This document shows positions 35,879 to 47,100 of a DNA stretch of 64,000 bases, one piece after another. The notes beneath the pieces were generated by a model, which saw only the letters and a program-made list of their open reading frames with translations, searched no databases and was not told the DNA's origin. The position numbers were made by a program, and so were the translations under genes. How positions within the stretch are numbered: the stretch's first letter is position 1; every line of letters begins with the position of its first letter. Source of the DNA: Taibaiella soli (GTDB lineage: Bacteria; Bacteroidota; Bacteroidia; Chitinophagales; Chitinophagaceae); the NCBI RefSeq assembly GCF_003236175.1, contig NZ_QKTW01000002.1, positions 106,964-170,963 of the forward strand. The letters run 5' to 3'.

Positions 35879-36378
35879 GCAAGAAATTATCTGTAGACAG
35901 AATTCTGTTATCTGTGACTTTGTGCGTGACACTAGTGTTGTTGGGCAACCTGTGCTATGAGCATTTTAATAAGAAAGGAGTTGTGTTTGTCGACATCAAC
36001 AAACTGGTGGAGCAATATAAATTCAAAAAAGACATGGAAGCGACTGCTGCCCATAACCTTTATACAATCAAGAATGGCACAGATAGTCTCAAAATGCTGC
36101 GAAGAACTAGTTCAGGAGTTGCTGCATCACACTTGGACACCGTAATTACGAAAAGAGAGTTTGCCCTCGAGAAATTTTACGAACAGTCCAATCAGGAAAT
36201 TTCCCGGAAAGTATGGGAGCGATTAAACCCTGCGCTGGAACGTTTTGGAAAAGACAAAGGATATGAAATAGTAGTTGGTGCAAACGGCCAGGGTACAGTG
36301 CTATATGGTAGCAAACAATCTGATGTTACCGATGAAGCGATCAAATACATAAACATCAACTATGAAAAAGGTAGCTAG
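35875..36378 (+). CDS. OmpH/Skp-like membrane-anchored protein
   Basis: A 167-residue protein whose ATG overlaps the upstream TGA (ATGA). One N-terminal helix (ILLSVTLCVTLVLLGNLCY) anchors it. Next is the OmpH motif VVFVDINKLVEQYKFKKDME, a charged helical arm with a central insert, and the closing beta-strand GQGTVLYGSKQSDVTDEAIKYI, as in Skp chaperones and OmpH family members. Skp carries unfolded outer-membrane proteins across the periplasm. Here it may be a dedicated chaperone for the barrel or Rhs proteins (inference). It overlaps the next gene by 17 bases. Confidence 0.78.
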   Translation: MSKKLSVDRILLSVTLCVTLVLLGNLCYEHFNKKGVVFVDINKLVEQYKFKKDMEATAAHNLYTIKNGTDSLKMLRRTSSGVAASHLDTVITKREFALEKFYEQSNQEISRKVWERLNPALERFGKDKGYEIVVGANGQGTVLYGSKQSDVTDEAIKYININYEKGS

Positions 36379-36967
36379 TTTTTTGATGATAATGCTGCTG
36401 TTGTCTTGTGGCGGTTCCTATGATCACAATTCTCCAGCGGGTTTCATCCGGTATATGGAAGACCCTGCGAATGGTTGCTGTAGAACGGTGGAAACAAATG
36501 CCATGATTTATAAAATTCAATTGGCTACGCCGCAATACATGGCTTGTAGAGAGCTGATCAACAAAACAGGAAGTATTGATGCGGAGCTCTGGAAGAAACG
36601 GCTTGCAGAACTGGACGGTACTGTTTTTTTTATCGTGAAGATGGCCAGAAAGAATAAAGAGAATACTACGGAAGGCACGTCAATGACCGACCAGGAGCAC
36701 GCAGCTCAAATGGAAGCATATTATGGTCAGCTGGCAGCAGCAGATTTTTCTTTAATCCAGAATGGATCAGAACTTCAGAAGTTGGCGTATCATTTTGAAA
36801 ACAACTATGGTCTTTCACCTGAAAATACGATCATAATAGGCTTTAGCGTAAAGAATGTACAAAAGGATCTGTCGTTAACCTTTAATGACCGGTACACTCA
36901 TACACCTGCGATTAAAGCAGAATTTAGTCAATCAACTATATCTCAATTACCGAATATCCAATTATAA
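36362..36967 (+). CDS. Lipoprotein in the Rhs cluster
   Basis: A 201-residue lipoprotein (MKKVASFLMIMLLLSC, lipidated Cys16) beginning inside the end of the OmpH-like gene. The mature part contains GFIRYMEDPANGCCRTVETN, with an adjacent Cys pair, then a mixed alpha-beta region and a hydrophobic strand (ENTIIIGFSVKN). Not recognised. Its start overlap and the 10-base gap to the giant gene downstream place it firmly in the operon, so it probably works with the Rhs proteins, e.g. as an outer-membrane tether. Confidence 0.72.
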   Translation: MKKVASFLMIMLLLSCGGSYDHNSPAGFIRYMEDPANGCCRTVETNAMIYKIQLATPQYMACRELINKTGSIDAELWKKRLAELDGTVFFIVKMARKNKENTTEGTSMTDQEHAAQMEAYYGQLAAADFSLIQNGSELQKLAYHFENNYGLSPENTIIIGFSVKNVQKDLSLTFNDRYTHTPAIKAEFSQSTISQLPNIQL

Positions 36968-36977
36968 CTGCTGTAAG

Positions 36978-39900
36978 ATGAAAAAACGTACAATCAGAGT
37001 AACAGCATATACCCTTTTATTTTCCCTTTCCTATCAATTGCTTTATCCGCTGAAAGCACTGGCGTTGACTACGGGTCCTTCGCAACCTGAAGTGCAGAGC
37101 TTCGAGCCTGTGGGCACCACCGACATGGTAAACATGTTTTCGGGCGATTTTAATTACAACATACCCTTGATGGATGTGGAAGGCTATCCGATTAATATCT
37201 CCTACCACAGTGGAATTAGCATCGAGCAGGAAGCCAGTTGGGTCGGTCTTGGATGGAATATCAACCCAGGCGAGATTAACAGAGCTGTGCGCGGGTTGCC
37301 AGATGATTTCAATGGTGAGACAATTGAAAAGACGTTGCATATTAAAGAGGAGCAAAATTTCCGTATTGCGAGCGGGGCCAATGTTGGCAGTGAATTAGTC
37401 GGTAAAGATTTGCTAAGTGGTGGTATCGGTTTAGGATGGTATATCAACTACAATTCTTACAGAGGCGTAGGCGTTGGGGCAAACGTGAATGGTTCTGTTT
37501 CTTTGTTCAATACTGTTAACATTGGTGGCGGCATAGGAGTTGGTTCACAAACGGGAGCAGACGTAGACCTGAATGCTGGAGTCGGCTATTCTACAGGAAA
37601 CTTTGTAGAAAAAAATGCCGGCGGCGGCTTTACTGCGAGCGTCAGCGCAGGAAGTGGTTTCAACTCAAGATCTGGATTGAAAGATATTTCATTTTCTTCT
37701 AGTGGAGGAATGACAGTGACACGAAGTAGCGAAGGGGAAAAAAAACCGAAAGGTACCCGCGCGACTGTAAACACGGAGGGGTATAGTACTACCATTCCCA
37801 TTGGCATGCAAAACTATGTGCCGGTAGTTTCTAACGCTTCAACCATGAGCAGTTTTCAATTTCAGACCCGCCTGGGTTTTGAAGCATGGACTGCATATCC
37901 CAATTTATATTTCAACGCTGGTATAAGTAGTTTGAAATATAATTCTGATGGTTCAAAACATGGCTATGGTTATCTATATATGGAAAATGCTCCGGAAAAT
38001 GGTGACGCAATTCTTGATTTTACCCGGGATAAAGATGGTATCTATAATAAGTCTCTTCAGAATTTGCCTGCTGGTGCTTTGACTTATGATATCTATTCTA
38101 TCAATGGACAAGGTACGGGTGGCATGTTTCGTCCATTCCGGAATGATATCGGAACGGTGTATGACCCCCTGACATCCGCATCAGGGAACGGAGCTGATTT
38201 GCTGCTCGAATTTGGTTATGGTAATTTATTTGAGGCAGGAACAGATGTTAATATTTATGACAATATCAACACTTCTGGTCCGTGGAATAATATGAAGTTT
38301 GGTGGAAATTCTCCCGGTACTTTATATGAGAAAGCTTATTTCAAACAGGCAGGGGAATTTACTTATAATCAGCAAACGGAAGCAGCTTCGTTGTTTTACG
38401 ATGACCCTGTTTACCTGCAAAGTAATATGCTCAGAACGACTGGCAAAAATGGTGCCGGTGGCGGGTTCCCAGGTCAAATGGACGGCAAGCATATTTACTG
38501 GGACGGTCATGTCATAGATCGTACCACGCGTGCCAATCTGCTCACCTATTTGACAGCTTACGAAGCATCCCTTCCCGAATTGGCACAGTATGCGCAATAC
38601 AGGGATTATAAAGACAGTACTGCCGGCTATTATAATCCTGCCGAAAAAAAACACAATCGTTACACCAATGGTGATCTTCTAAAAGCTCAGAAAGATCATA
38701 TCAGTGAGTTTACACAAACACTGGCAGATGGACGTCGCTACATTTATGGCATCCCTGCAATGACAAATGTTTCCCGGGAAGCAACTTTTAGTGTAAATGA
38801 AGCTTCTGCTAATGCAAATAATGGTCTCGTAACAATTAATACCGGAGATGATGGGCCTCTCAATCACCAGGGGCGTGATAATTATTACATGGGTGCGAAT
38901 ACACCGGCATATGCACATAGTTATTTGCTTACGTCTGTTCTTTCCAGTGACTACGTAGACGTAATGGGAGACGGTCCTACAGATGACGATATGGGCACCT
39001 TTGTAAAATTTAATTACAATTGCGTTGACTCCGATTACCGTTGGAGGACGCCATATGATACGACAAAAGCGCAGTATGATCCAGGGTTCTGGAGCGATCT
39101 TAAAGACGGGAAGGGTAGTTATCTGCAGGGATCCAGGCAGCAATGGCATTTACGCTCTGTGGAGTCCAAAAATTATATTGCGGAGTTTTACATCTCAAAA
39201 AGGGACGATGGAGAAGGGATTGCCGCAGCGGTATTGACAGGAGATACTAAATTATCTGGGGCGGCGCTTTACAAGGCTCCACGCAGCAATGTTTCCTCGA
39301 GCTACAAGTTGGATTCCATCAAACTTTATAATAAGCACGATCGGTATCTGAACAGTGACAATGCGGTGCCAATTAAGACCGTAATTTTCTCTTATAGTTA
39401 TCGACTTTGCCCTGGCACACCGAATTCAATCCATCCCGCTGAGTCACTAACTAACGTTGATGGCAGCAATTACAACGCTTCCGCCAACGGTAAGCTTACC
39501 CTGGAACGCATCTATATTCGTTATGGAACATCGGATAAAAATCTGTTGAGCCCTTATGTATTTTCTTATAACACACCTAATCCTGCGTATGACTTCGCGT
39601 CAAAAGACCGTTGGGGAAATTATAAGCAGAATAATCCGCAGCTTACCAATTATGAGTTTCCTTACGTAGATCAGTCCGCCGGTACAGGAGACGCAGTTAC
39701 GGCCTGGAATATGACCGATGTTAAATTGCCTTCAGGAGGGAATATTCATGTTACCTATGAAAGTGATGATTATGCTTATGTGCAAGACCGTAGGGCCATG
39801 CAAATGTTCCAGATCGTGGGGGTAGGTAATACACCGAAGCTTGCGCACAAAACAAGTCTTTATGAAGGAACTGAAACGATACAGGACTATATATACTTCA

Positions 39901-42900
39901 AAAGGAGAAAAGACCTGGAAGTGCCGGGATTGAGTCTCAAGGATAATTATCTGGAAGGGCAGGATATTTTATACTACAATTTTGGTATGGATGTTACCGG
40001 AACCGGAAGGTACGACAGGATAAAAGGGTATGCGAATATTGCCGAGGTTGGTTATTGTGATGGTGATTCTAACAGTGACTATGCTTATATCCGGGTAAAG
40101 AAAGAAAATGTGAATGGCAAGCAGATGCATCCTGCCACTTTATATGGATTGAATATTGCGCGTTATTATTTACCGCACCTACTGTATCCCGGAGGCGAGG
40201 GTAATAGTATTAGTGATATTGTGATGGGCCTTATTGGCTCGAGTGGTGAACTAGCCCATATGAAAAAGCCGTTTGTGCAGCTTTTGAAAGACGGCAAGGG
40301 ACGTAATATACAAGTGGACAAATCCTGGGTAAGATTGCAAGCTCCCGGTATGAAGAAGAGAGGTGGTGGTATACGGGTGAAAAAATTAGAACTGCAGGAC
40401 AATTGGTCAAAACTTTCAGGTAATGATCCTTCCGGTGATGCGAGTTATGGTAAACAATATGACTATACCATCTATGATGGTAAATATGGAACAATGAGTA
40501 GTGGTGTGGCCAGTTATGAACCGATGATCGGTAACGATGAAAATCCGTTCCGTAAACCGGTGCCATGGCAGGCAGATGCGGGCCGCTGGTTACCGGCAAC
40601 GGATTTCTTCCAGGAAGAGCCGTTTGGAGAATCGTTCTTCCCATCGCCAGAAGTCGGGTACAGCAGTATACGTGTGCAAAGCATTCACGTAAACGAAGGG
40701 CGATCTTCTCAATCTGAAGATGAGTATTTGTATTATACCGCAAAAGATTTTCCGATTTCGGTAAGCTATACCGATAAAAGCGATCCGGGGCCAAAGAAAA
40801 CAAGATCTCTAAGGAAAACCGTTTCTGATGAATCTGCTTTGCAAGGCTATTCGATTATTATGAATGATATGCATGGCAAGCCAAAGGCGATCAATAATTA
40901 TGTGTTGCGCAAAGATGCCGGCAGTGCGTATGTAACACATGATTTGATTACAGGGACTCGATACAATTACCGAAAAGATGCTGTGGGTAAGTTGAGTAAT
41001 ACGGTAACAGCAATGGTTCGTAAAAGAGGCACGCTGAATACTTTTGTCGTGAAGGATGTAACGCTCGGAAAAGAGATGGACTTTACGGTAGATAGCCGGG
41101 AAAAATATTTCCGCTCTTTTGACCGGAACATTGCCACAAACTTGAATGTTAGTTTGTGGGGGATTCTTATGGTGCCGATTCCTTCGCTTTTCTATCCTGA
41201 CAAGGAGGAAATACAGACTTTCAAAATGCAGGTGTCCACCAAAATTATTCAGCAGTATGGTATGGTGGAATCTATAGAAACCTACGACCATAAAGCCAAA
41301 ACAATAACACAAAATCTGATCTATGACGGCGAAACGGGTGGTGTTATTCTTTCACAGACCAGCAACGAATTTAATGACAACACGTTTGAATTAAAACATC
41401 CCGCTTATATGGCCTACGATGGTATGGGGCCAGCATATAGCAATACAGGCTTTGAGGAAAATGTGGATTCGCTCGTGGTAAGCCCACTTTACAATGGGTA
41501 TATTTACACCAATAACCTGGACAATTATGCGCCAGGTGACGAACTGGAAGTAAAAGCTGGAGGCAAACAGTACAAACTTTGGGTGATTGGTGTTGGTGTG
41601 AATAATGATACAGTAGCACCTCCACCTCCGGTCGGAAACATTGCGAGTGTTTCTTTTGTCCCGCATTTTCAGGGCGACCATTTTCCTGCTTACATAACGG
41701 TGACCGGTACCTCTGGTGCCGTAACTAAACAGATGACGGTAAATTATACTGACGGAATTCCGGTTCCGCCGTGTGGGGATGCTGCATTTGCGACATTTGA
41801 TCTTACACCGAATACACAATACTATTATTCCGTAAGTGGTAAGAACAATTATGTACTTAGCGAATCCTTTAATTCCGGCTCGGTGGGCTGTCATTTCAAG
41901 GATATTTATGATAATTCAAGCGGCGGTGGTGGTTATAGTGCTAGAATTGCTGCAGGTACCAACAAACGTTGCGCATTATTGGTATCATCGCGTTATAAAT
42001 ATTCTTCGAATATCGGTGGGGTCGAAAGTTATTGGTCAACCATCCAGACTGCTACCAAAGCGTATGTTAAGATAATACGGTCTGGCAGAAGAAATAATTT
42101 GTCTGCTTATGTGCAGCAGATGGCTATGACACAAAATCCGTATCAGAATGACGTAGCCGATCTCTTTGGTCCGCATACAGGATACACAGGACAGGCATAT
42201 AACAATCTATTGGGAATATCTGCAAATACGTTTACCGATGTTGCAACTGCGTATGGAGATTATCAAAACATACTGTATCCAAATCTTACTTCAGGTCAGA
42301 TATATACCTATGACGGGTTGGCCTGTAACGAATTAAATCCTTATGTGACGGGTAACAAAGGTAACTTCCGTCCACAGGCAGAATATGTTCGTTTTGCCAA
42401 CCGGACCTATTCGGGGCATGCGCGTTATGATGGCATATTTCCGTTAACGCAGCCATTCTGGACATTTACAAACACAAACTATATGGGTCCGTGCGGAGAG
42501 TCGCATGATGTATTGCTGGCACAACCGAATGTAGCTGTGCCGACTTTCTGGAAACAAGTAAGAGCAACAACCAAATACGATGTATTTGGGAATGCTATTG
42601 AAGAAATGGATGCCCTTGGCAATTATTCTTCAGCGCAGTATGGTTATAACAAACAAATGCCATTGTCTGTAGCGTCAAATACACGCCAGGAAAACTTCTT
42701 CTTTGACGGGTTTGAGGATTATCTGATGCTGATGCCTAAAAATACACGGGGTATGTTTGTTCAGAATATTGTACAGCCGCAAACGCAATATCTGCAATCG
42801 CCATTCCTGAAAATGTTTAATGGTTATACCAGCACCGCTGCGATGGTACGGTATGGACAAAACTATTTCATACGGACAGGCACTTCGGACAATGGCAATT

Positions 42901-43451
42901 GGACAGTCAGTAATGGTACTAGTCATAGTGGCCGTTATTCAATGATCGCCGGCAGTACGCCAGTTAATGTGCCTATAGGTAATCAGCAGACCGATAAAAT
43001 TGGTAAGTTTTTACTCACGCCAGGCAAAAAATATCTGTTGGATGTTTGGGTAAATCCTTTGGGTACTTCTATCACAGGAACAGCGCAATATTGTACGGTT
43101 TCGGTCAACGGAAATGTGACACAGATGACACCTAAGACCGGCAATATTGAAAGCTGGTATCTTCTGGAAGCGACAATCGACGTTCCTGCATCAGCTTCAG
43201 GAAACGCAACGGTTTCATTTCCTTCAGGACTCTGGATTGATGATATTAGAATGTTCCCGATCGATGCGAACATGAAGTCGTTTGTTTATGATCCAATAAG
43301 CTTCAAACTGGCAGCTCAGCTTGACGAAAATCACTTTGCTACTTTTTATGAATACGATCAGGAAGGTATTTTGGTGCGTGTAAAAAAAGAAACAGACAGA
43401 GGTGTGATGACTGTAAGTGAAAGTCGCAGGTCAAATGCAAAAAATCCATAG
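36978..43451 (+). CDS. Giant Rhs/SpvB-like shell protein without toxin tail
   Basis: A 2157-residue exported protein; ATG at 36978 directly starts a signal sequence, so the open frame upstream (from 36885) is not used. After the leader comes the Bacteroidota Rhs-type opening QPEVQSFEPVGTTDMVNMFS then GDFNYNIPLMDVEG, SYHSGISIEQEASWVGLGWN and NPGEINRAVRG. A very long beta-strand-rich body follows. Towards the C-terminus are KYDVFGNAIEEMDALGN (YD-like repeat) and a carbohydrate-binding-type beta domain (about residues 1965-2095, ending LWIDDIRMFP). The end SFVYDPISFKLAAQLDENHF then FYEYDQEGILVRVKKETDRG is Rhs-like. There is no Rhs core, Hint or toxin. It likely supplies part of a cocoon for the 3744-residue Rhs protein; that is inference. 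Confidence 0.8.
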   Translation: MKKRTIRVTAYTLLFSLSYQLLYPLKALALTTGPSQPEVQSFEPVGTTDMVNMFSGDFNYNIPLMDVEGYPINISYHSGISIEQEASWVGLGWNINPGEINRAVRGLPDDFNGETIEKTLHIKEEQNFRIASGANVGSELVGKDLLSGGIGLGWYINYNSYRGVGVGANVNGSVSLFNTVNIGGGIGVGSQTGADVDLNAGVGYSTGNFVEKNAGGGFTASVSAGSGFNSRSGLKDISFSSSGGMTVTRSSEGEKKPKGTRATVNTEGYSTTIPIGMQNYVPVVSNASTMSSFQFQTRLGFEAWTAYPNLYFNAGISSLKYNSDGSKHGYGYLYMENAPENGDAILDFTRDKDGIYNKSLQNLPAGALTYDIYSINGQGTGGMFRPFRNDIGTVYDPLTSASGNGADLLLEFGYGNLFEAGTDVNIYDNINTSGPWNNMKFGGNSPGTLYEKAYFKQAGEFTYNQQTEAASLFYDDPVYLQSNMLRTTGKNGAGGGFPGQMDGKHIYWDGHVIDRTTRANLLTYLTAYEASLPELAQYAQYRDYKDSTAGYYNPAEKKHNRYTNGDLLKAQKDHISEFTQTLADGRRYIYGIPAMTNVSREATFSVNEASANANNGLVTINTGDDGPLNHQGRDNYYMGANTPAYAHSYLLTSVLSSDYVDVMGDGPTDDDMGTFVKFNYNCVDSDYRWRTPYDTTKAQYDPGFWSDLKDGKGSYLQGSRQQWHLRSVESKNYIAEFYISKRDDGEGIAAAVLTGDTKLSGAALYKAPRSNVSSSYKLDSIKLYNKHDRYLNSDNAVPIKTVIFSYSYRLCPGTPNSIHPAESLTNVDGSNYNASANGKLTLERIYIRYGTSDKNLLSPYVFSYNTPNPAYDFASKDRWGNYKQNNPQLTNYEFPYVDQSAGTGDAVTAWNMTDVKLPSGGNIHVTYESDDYAYVQDRRAMQMFQIVGVGNTPKLAHKTSLYEGTETIQDYIYFKRRKDLEVPGLSLKDNYLEGQDILYYNFGMDVTGTGRYDRIKGYANIAEVGYCDGDSNSDYAYIRVKKENVNGKQMHPATLYGLNIARYYLPHLLYPGGEGNSISDIVMGLIGSSGELAHMKKPFVQLLKDGKGRNIQVDKSWVRLQAPGMKKRGGGIRVKKLELQDNWSKLSGNDPSGDASYGKQYDYTIYDGKYGTMSSGVASYEPMIGNDENPFRKPVPWQADAGRWLPATDFFQEEPFGESFFPSPEVGYSSIRVQSIHVNEGRSSQSEDEYLYYTAKDFPISVSYTDKSDPGPKKTRSLRKTVSDESALQGYSIIMNDMHGKPKAINNYVLRKDAGSAYVTHDLITGTRYNYRKDAVGKLSNTVTAMVRKRGTLNTFVVKDVTLGKEMDFTVDSREKYFRSFDRNIATNLNVSLWGILMVPIPSLFYPDKEEIQTFKMQVSTKIIQQYGMVESIETYDHKAKTITQNLIYDGETGGVILSQTSNEFNDNTFELKHPAYMAYDGMGPAYSNTGFEENVDSLVVSPLYNGYIYTNNLDNYAPGDELEVKAGGKQYKLWVIGVGVNNDTVAPPPPVGNIASVSFVPHFQGDHFPAYITVTGTSGAVTKQMTVNYTDGIPVPPCGDAAFATFDLTPNTQYYYSVSGKNNYVLSESFNSGSVGCHFKDIYDNSSGGGGYSARIAAGTNKRCALLVSSRYKYSSNIGGVESYWSTIQTATKAYVKIIRSGRRNNLSAYVQQMAMTQNPYQNDVADLFGPHTGYTGQAYNNLLGISANTFTDVATAYGDYQNILYPNLTSGQIYTYDGLACNELNPYVTGNKGNFRPQAEYVRFANRTYSGHARYDGIFPLTQPFWTFTNTNYMGPCGESHDVLLAQPNVAVPTFWKQVRATTKYDVFGNAIEEMDALGNYSSAQYGYNKQMPLSVASNTRQENFFFDGFEDYLMLMPKNTRGMFVQNIVQPQTQYLQSPFLKMFNGYTSTAAMVRYGQNYFIRTGTSDNGNWTVSNGTSHSGRYSMIAGSTPVNVPIGNQQTDKIGKFLLTPGKKYLLDVWVNPLGTSITGTAQYCTVSVNGNVTQMTPKTGNIESWYLLEATIDVPASASGNATVSFPSGLWIDDIRMFPIDANMKSFVYDPISFKLAAQLDENHFATFYEYDQEGILVRVKKETDRGVMTVSESRRSNAKNP

Positions 43452-43453
43452 CC

Positions 43454-44176
43454 ATGATGAAGAAGATAAAGAAGATTAGTCTGGTTGTCGGTATGCTTGC
43501 AGCATCTATTGTTTATCATTCACACGCTGCAATTCCAGGGCCGCTAAAATGGATGGAACAACTAAAGGTTTTAAATAGCCCTGATCTGTCCTACGCCTAT
43601 ATTATTCAATTGGTAAATGGAAAAGGTGTCGTAGTCGATAGCATAAAGGGGCGGATCTACCGGAGTAATCCACGTTATGTAGACAGCAGCGCCCGCGCAA
43701 TTACGGCTTTTGATGGCCGGTTTTTCTGTAAGCTGGATAATGACTTCAAAATGGCAACGGTATGTGATGTGCCAGTGCTGAAAAAGAAAATGAACATTCG
43801 CATGTCAGATGAGCCGTCGGCAGTAATAATGTTCTCCGATTCAGTCATCGCAAAATACGGGAAGCTAAAAGTGGATACAACAGCGTCGCAGTTTGTCGTT
43901 CGGCTAAATATTCATGCTGATGAAACAACAGATGTGACGCTTACCGCAAAACTGGCACGGAAAAATTATTTGCTCGAACAGATCGTGATAGAAACGGCAG
44001 AGCCCAAAGCCGTAGAAGAAACGGATACTTGGATCAGACGCTGTGTATTGTATAATATCCAGTCGAAGGTAGCTCCCGAGCAGTTCAATCTGCAACGTTT
44101 TTTTACAGTTGCCGATACCAACATTATACTTAATAAAAGATACGCAAACTATAAACTTTCAACCATTATTAAATAA
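43454..44176 (+). CDS. Exported protein between the two Rhs giants (possibly LolA-like)
   Basis: A 240-residue protein with a signal peptide (KKISLVVGMLAASIVYHSHA). The mature part is an up-and-down series of strands with segments such as GKGVVVDSIKGRIYRSN, SDSVIAKYGKLKVDT and WIRRCVLYNIQSK. The size and strand pattern recall half-open barrel proteins such as LolA, but no motif is decisive. It starts two bases after the giant gene and ends 11 bases before the next, so it is translated with both. A role as periplasmic chaperone or adaptor for the Rhs proteins is possible. Confidence 0.65.
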   Translation: MMKKIKKISLVVGMLAASIVYHSHAAIPGPLKWMEQLKVLNSPDLSYAYIIQLVNGKGVVVDSIKGRIYRSNPRYVDSSARAITAFDGRFFCKLDNDFKMATVCDVPVLKKKMNIRMSDEPSAVIMFSDSVIAKYGKLKVDTTASQFVVRLNIHADETTDVTLTAKLARKNYLLEQIVIETAEPKAVEETDTWIRRCVLYNIQSKVAPEQFNLQRFFTVADTNIILNKRYANYKLSTIIK

Positions 44177-44187
44177 AGCTGAAAGAC

Positions 44188-47100
44188 ATGACCCGGAAAC
44201 TACTATTTGTCACCATGCTCGTTTTGTTTTCTGTTCTTACCTGGGCACAGAACTTTCAATATTTGCCTGACAAATTCTACCAACAATTAACGAGTTCCTC
44301 AATTGCTAATAATCCAAATTTTTCAGGAACTACCTACAATGATCCGCTGACATTTACGACACACGATAAATGGCAGGATGCAGTAAATGCTCCTAATAAT
44401 TATACGTTCAAAAGTATTCAGGATTTTGTACGTGTAGGTGTCCGGCGCGATACTGGTGTTGCCGTGCCTGACTACGAGTATAATGTTGCCGTGCAGATCA
44501 AATGCTACAACGCAGCAAGTTTTAATATTAATAACCCGGCAAATATCATTACCGCGGTTATCCCGGTTACTTATCACCCGGCATCAGGCGTTAATTATAA
44601 TGATCTGAGTGTTTACAAATTTTCGGGTTATCAGGGTATTCAGGTATTCATTACTGGTGTTTACGACAAAAATAATCCCACAGTACCGATTCCTCGTTCG
44701 GCTTTAGCCCGGAATTTTTATGTAGAATCCAGCGTAGAAGTGCAACGGGCAGATCTTAATGGCGGTCTTCCGAGCGTATATCCATATGCGTCTTACAGTA
44801 ACGGTAGTTTGTTGGTCTCATGGGGCGGAAACGATTTTAAACCGATTCAATATGATCTGGAATGGTTGTATGTGGACGATTACCATCTCACAGATTTTAA
44901 ATCAGGGGCGGCTACCAACTTATTACAGAACGGCGGTTATGTGCAGTATGATTTCAGGAACAACAGTACAAGGGTTCGCGTCAGTGCCACTTCTTACAGC
45001 ATTCCGCTTATTTATGAGCATGGTGTTATTGTGTACCGTGTACGAGCGGTACAGCCGGTACTTAGTAGCAATTATAAAGACATCGCCACCGGCGGGTGGT
45101 CTTGGTCAACACTAGATTTCGGTACTGCCAATTCTACGGATGGTACACGGGCATATCTGATTAATAGCCCGCACATGAATGATAAATTAAACTGGCAATA
45201 TACCATCAACTTTGCGGAGGAAGGGAAGTACAAACATGTGATCAATTATTTTGACGGCTCGCTGAAAGGACGGCAAACGCAGACCAAGATTAATACCGAC
45301 GACAATTACATCGTCGCGTTAGACAAAATATACGATTACGAAGGAAGGCCTGAAATTCAGACGTTGCCGGTACCGGTGCTGCAAAACAATTTGTCTTTCC
45401 GTACTGATGTCACCATAAATAATGCAACAGGAAAACCTTACACTGCGGCGGATTTTGACAATGGTTGTGTGGATCCGGCGCCGGATCAGATAGCACCTCT
45501 GCAAAGCGCGGCAAAGGCCAATGTTTATTATTCGCCTTTAAATCCAGATCAGTCGGGTATGCAGAAATATGTGCCGGATGCACACGGATACCCGTTTGTA
45601 GAGACTATCTATTCTCCGGATAATACCAATAAAGTACTGGTGCAGGGCGGCGCGGGCATTGATCATCAACTCTGGAAAGGGCACGGTACAAAGTATGAAT
45701 ATGTAAGAGCTAATCAGACTGAGATCGACAGATTGCTTGGAACAGAAGCTGGTATTAGTCAATTCTACCCGAAACAAGTTGTGACAGATCCGAATGGACA
45801 AAGCAGTTTTTCAATTATAAATCCTGCAGGTAAAGTAGTAGCGACAGGTTTACTGGGTGATATAGATACGACGGATAAACCATTAAATCGTCTGGATAAT
45901 TTTATTCCCGGAAGTGTTCTTTGTAATAACCTGTTGCAGGATGTAGTACAGCAAAAACAGGACGATAAGATTGTTGCGGAAACTGCTTTTTATGTAGATA
46001 ACGGTGGGGCAACAACTTCTATTCAATACAGTGCTGCAACAACGCCACTTTATATCTGGTGGTGTAATAAGTATTTGAATGCAAAAGCATCGTTTACAGT
46101 AAGAGTGACAGATGACTGTGGCAGACCGTATATGAATCCTGGCGGTGGTACAACGGTATTTGCTTCATCGTTTGGAAATAATGTTGTTACAACCAGTGGC
46201 AATGTAATAGATACACAGACAAATCAGATGACCGCTGTTCTCGGTAAAGGGGCATATCTGGTGAAAAAGGAAATAGCGTTTTCCGCAAGTGGTATAAAGG
46301 ATGAAGTGGACCAGTTTGTGCGTGGAAATGCCAACTGCTTTCATGATTCACTTCATTTTATCAGAACTGCCATAGAAGCCGCAAAATTCCCTTGTGTGGA
46401 CAGTGGCGCAACAAATATGTGTGACCAGCGGAAAAAGGAAATGATGAAGGATCTTTGGCCTGGCGGGAAATACGGAGGATATGCTAAAGCCAACGATAGC
46501 ACTTTCGCAGCCGGGGTGAGCAATTCAATTTTTACATCTTCAGTTTTATATAACCCAAAGCCGTCGACTGCAACCACGTCGAGTGTGATTAATGGAAATA
46601 CTGTTGTAGTAACTCGGATTGTCGATTCATCCCTCGCTATTGGTGCAGGAAGTCAAAGCACTATTTACAGTTGTTCCAATTCCAATTCTTCTGGTATTTG
46701 CAACTGTCCCGATGGGGCGCATCCAGACACCAATCCTTGCTGCGCAGAATGTTTAGCTAAGGGGTGTAAATGCATTAAGTTCATAACGTATCATGTTTCT
46801 GAAACGACGACGGTGAATTATCCGCCAGTTACCTGCGATATAGCTGCTAGAGCTGTTCCTGGCCTATTTACTAAATGTTCTACGTCGTCCTGTAATGTCT
46901 ACTTTAAACCAGGTTCACCAACTAATATGTGCTATCCGTATAGCAATCCTCCATCATCTCAGCCTCTAGCAACTGACGTAAAAACCGTTTCTTGTTCCCA
47001 AAACCACGCGCATACAGTATGGCTTATGGATAATACGCAGGTAGATGGATCTCCCGACTGTATTGGATATCGAACAACAGCTTATTCCTTTTCTATTTTT

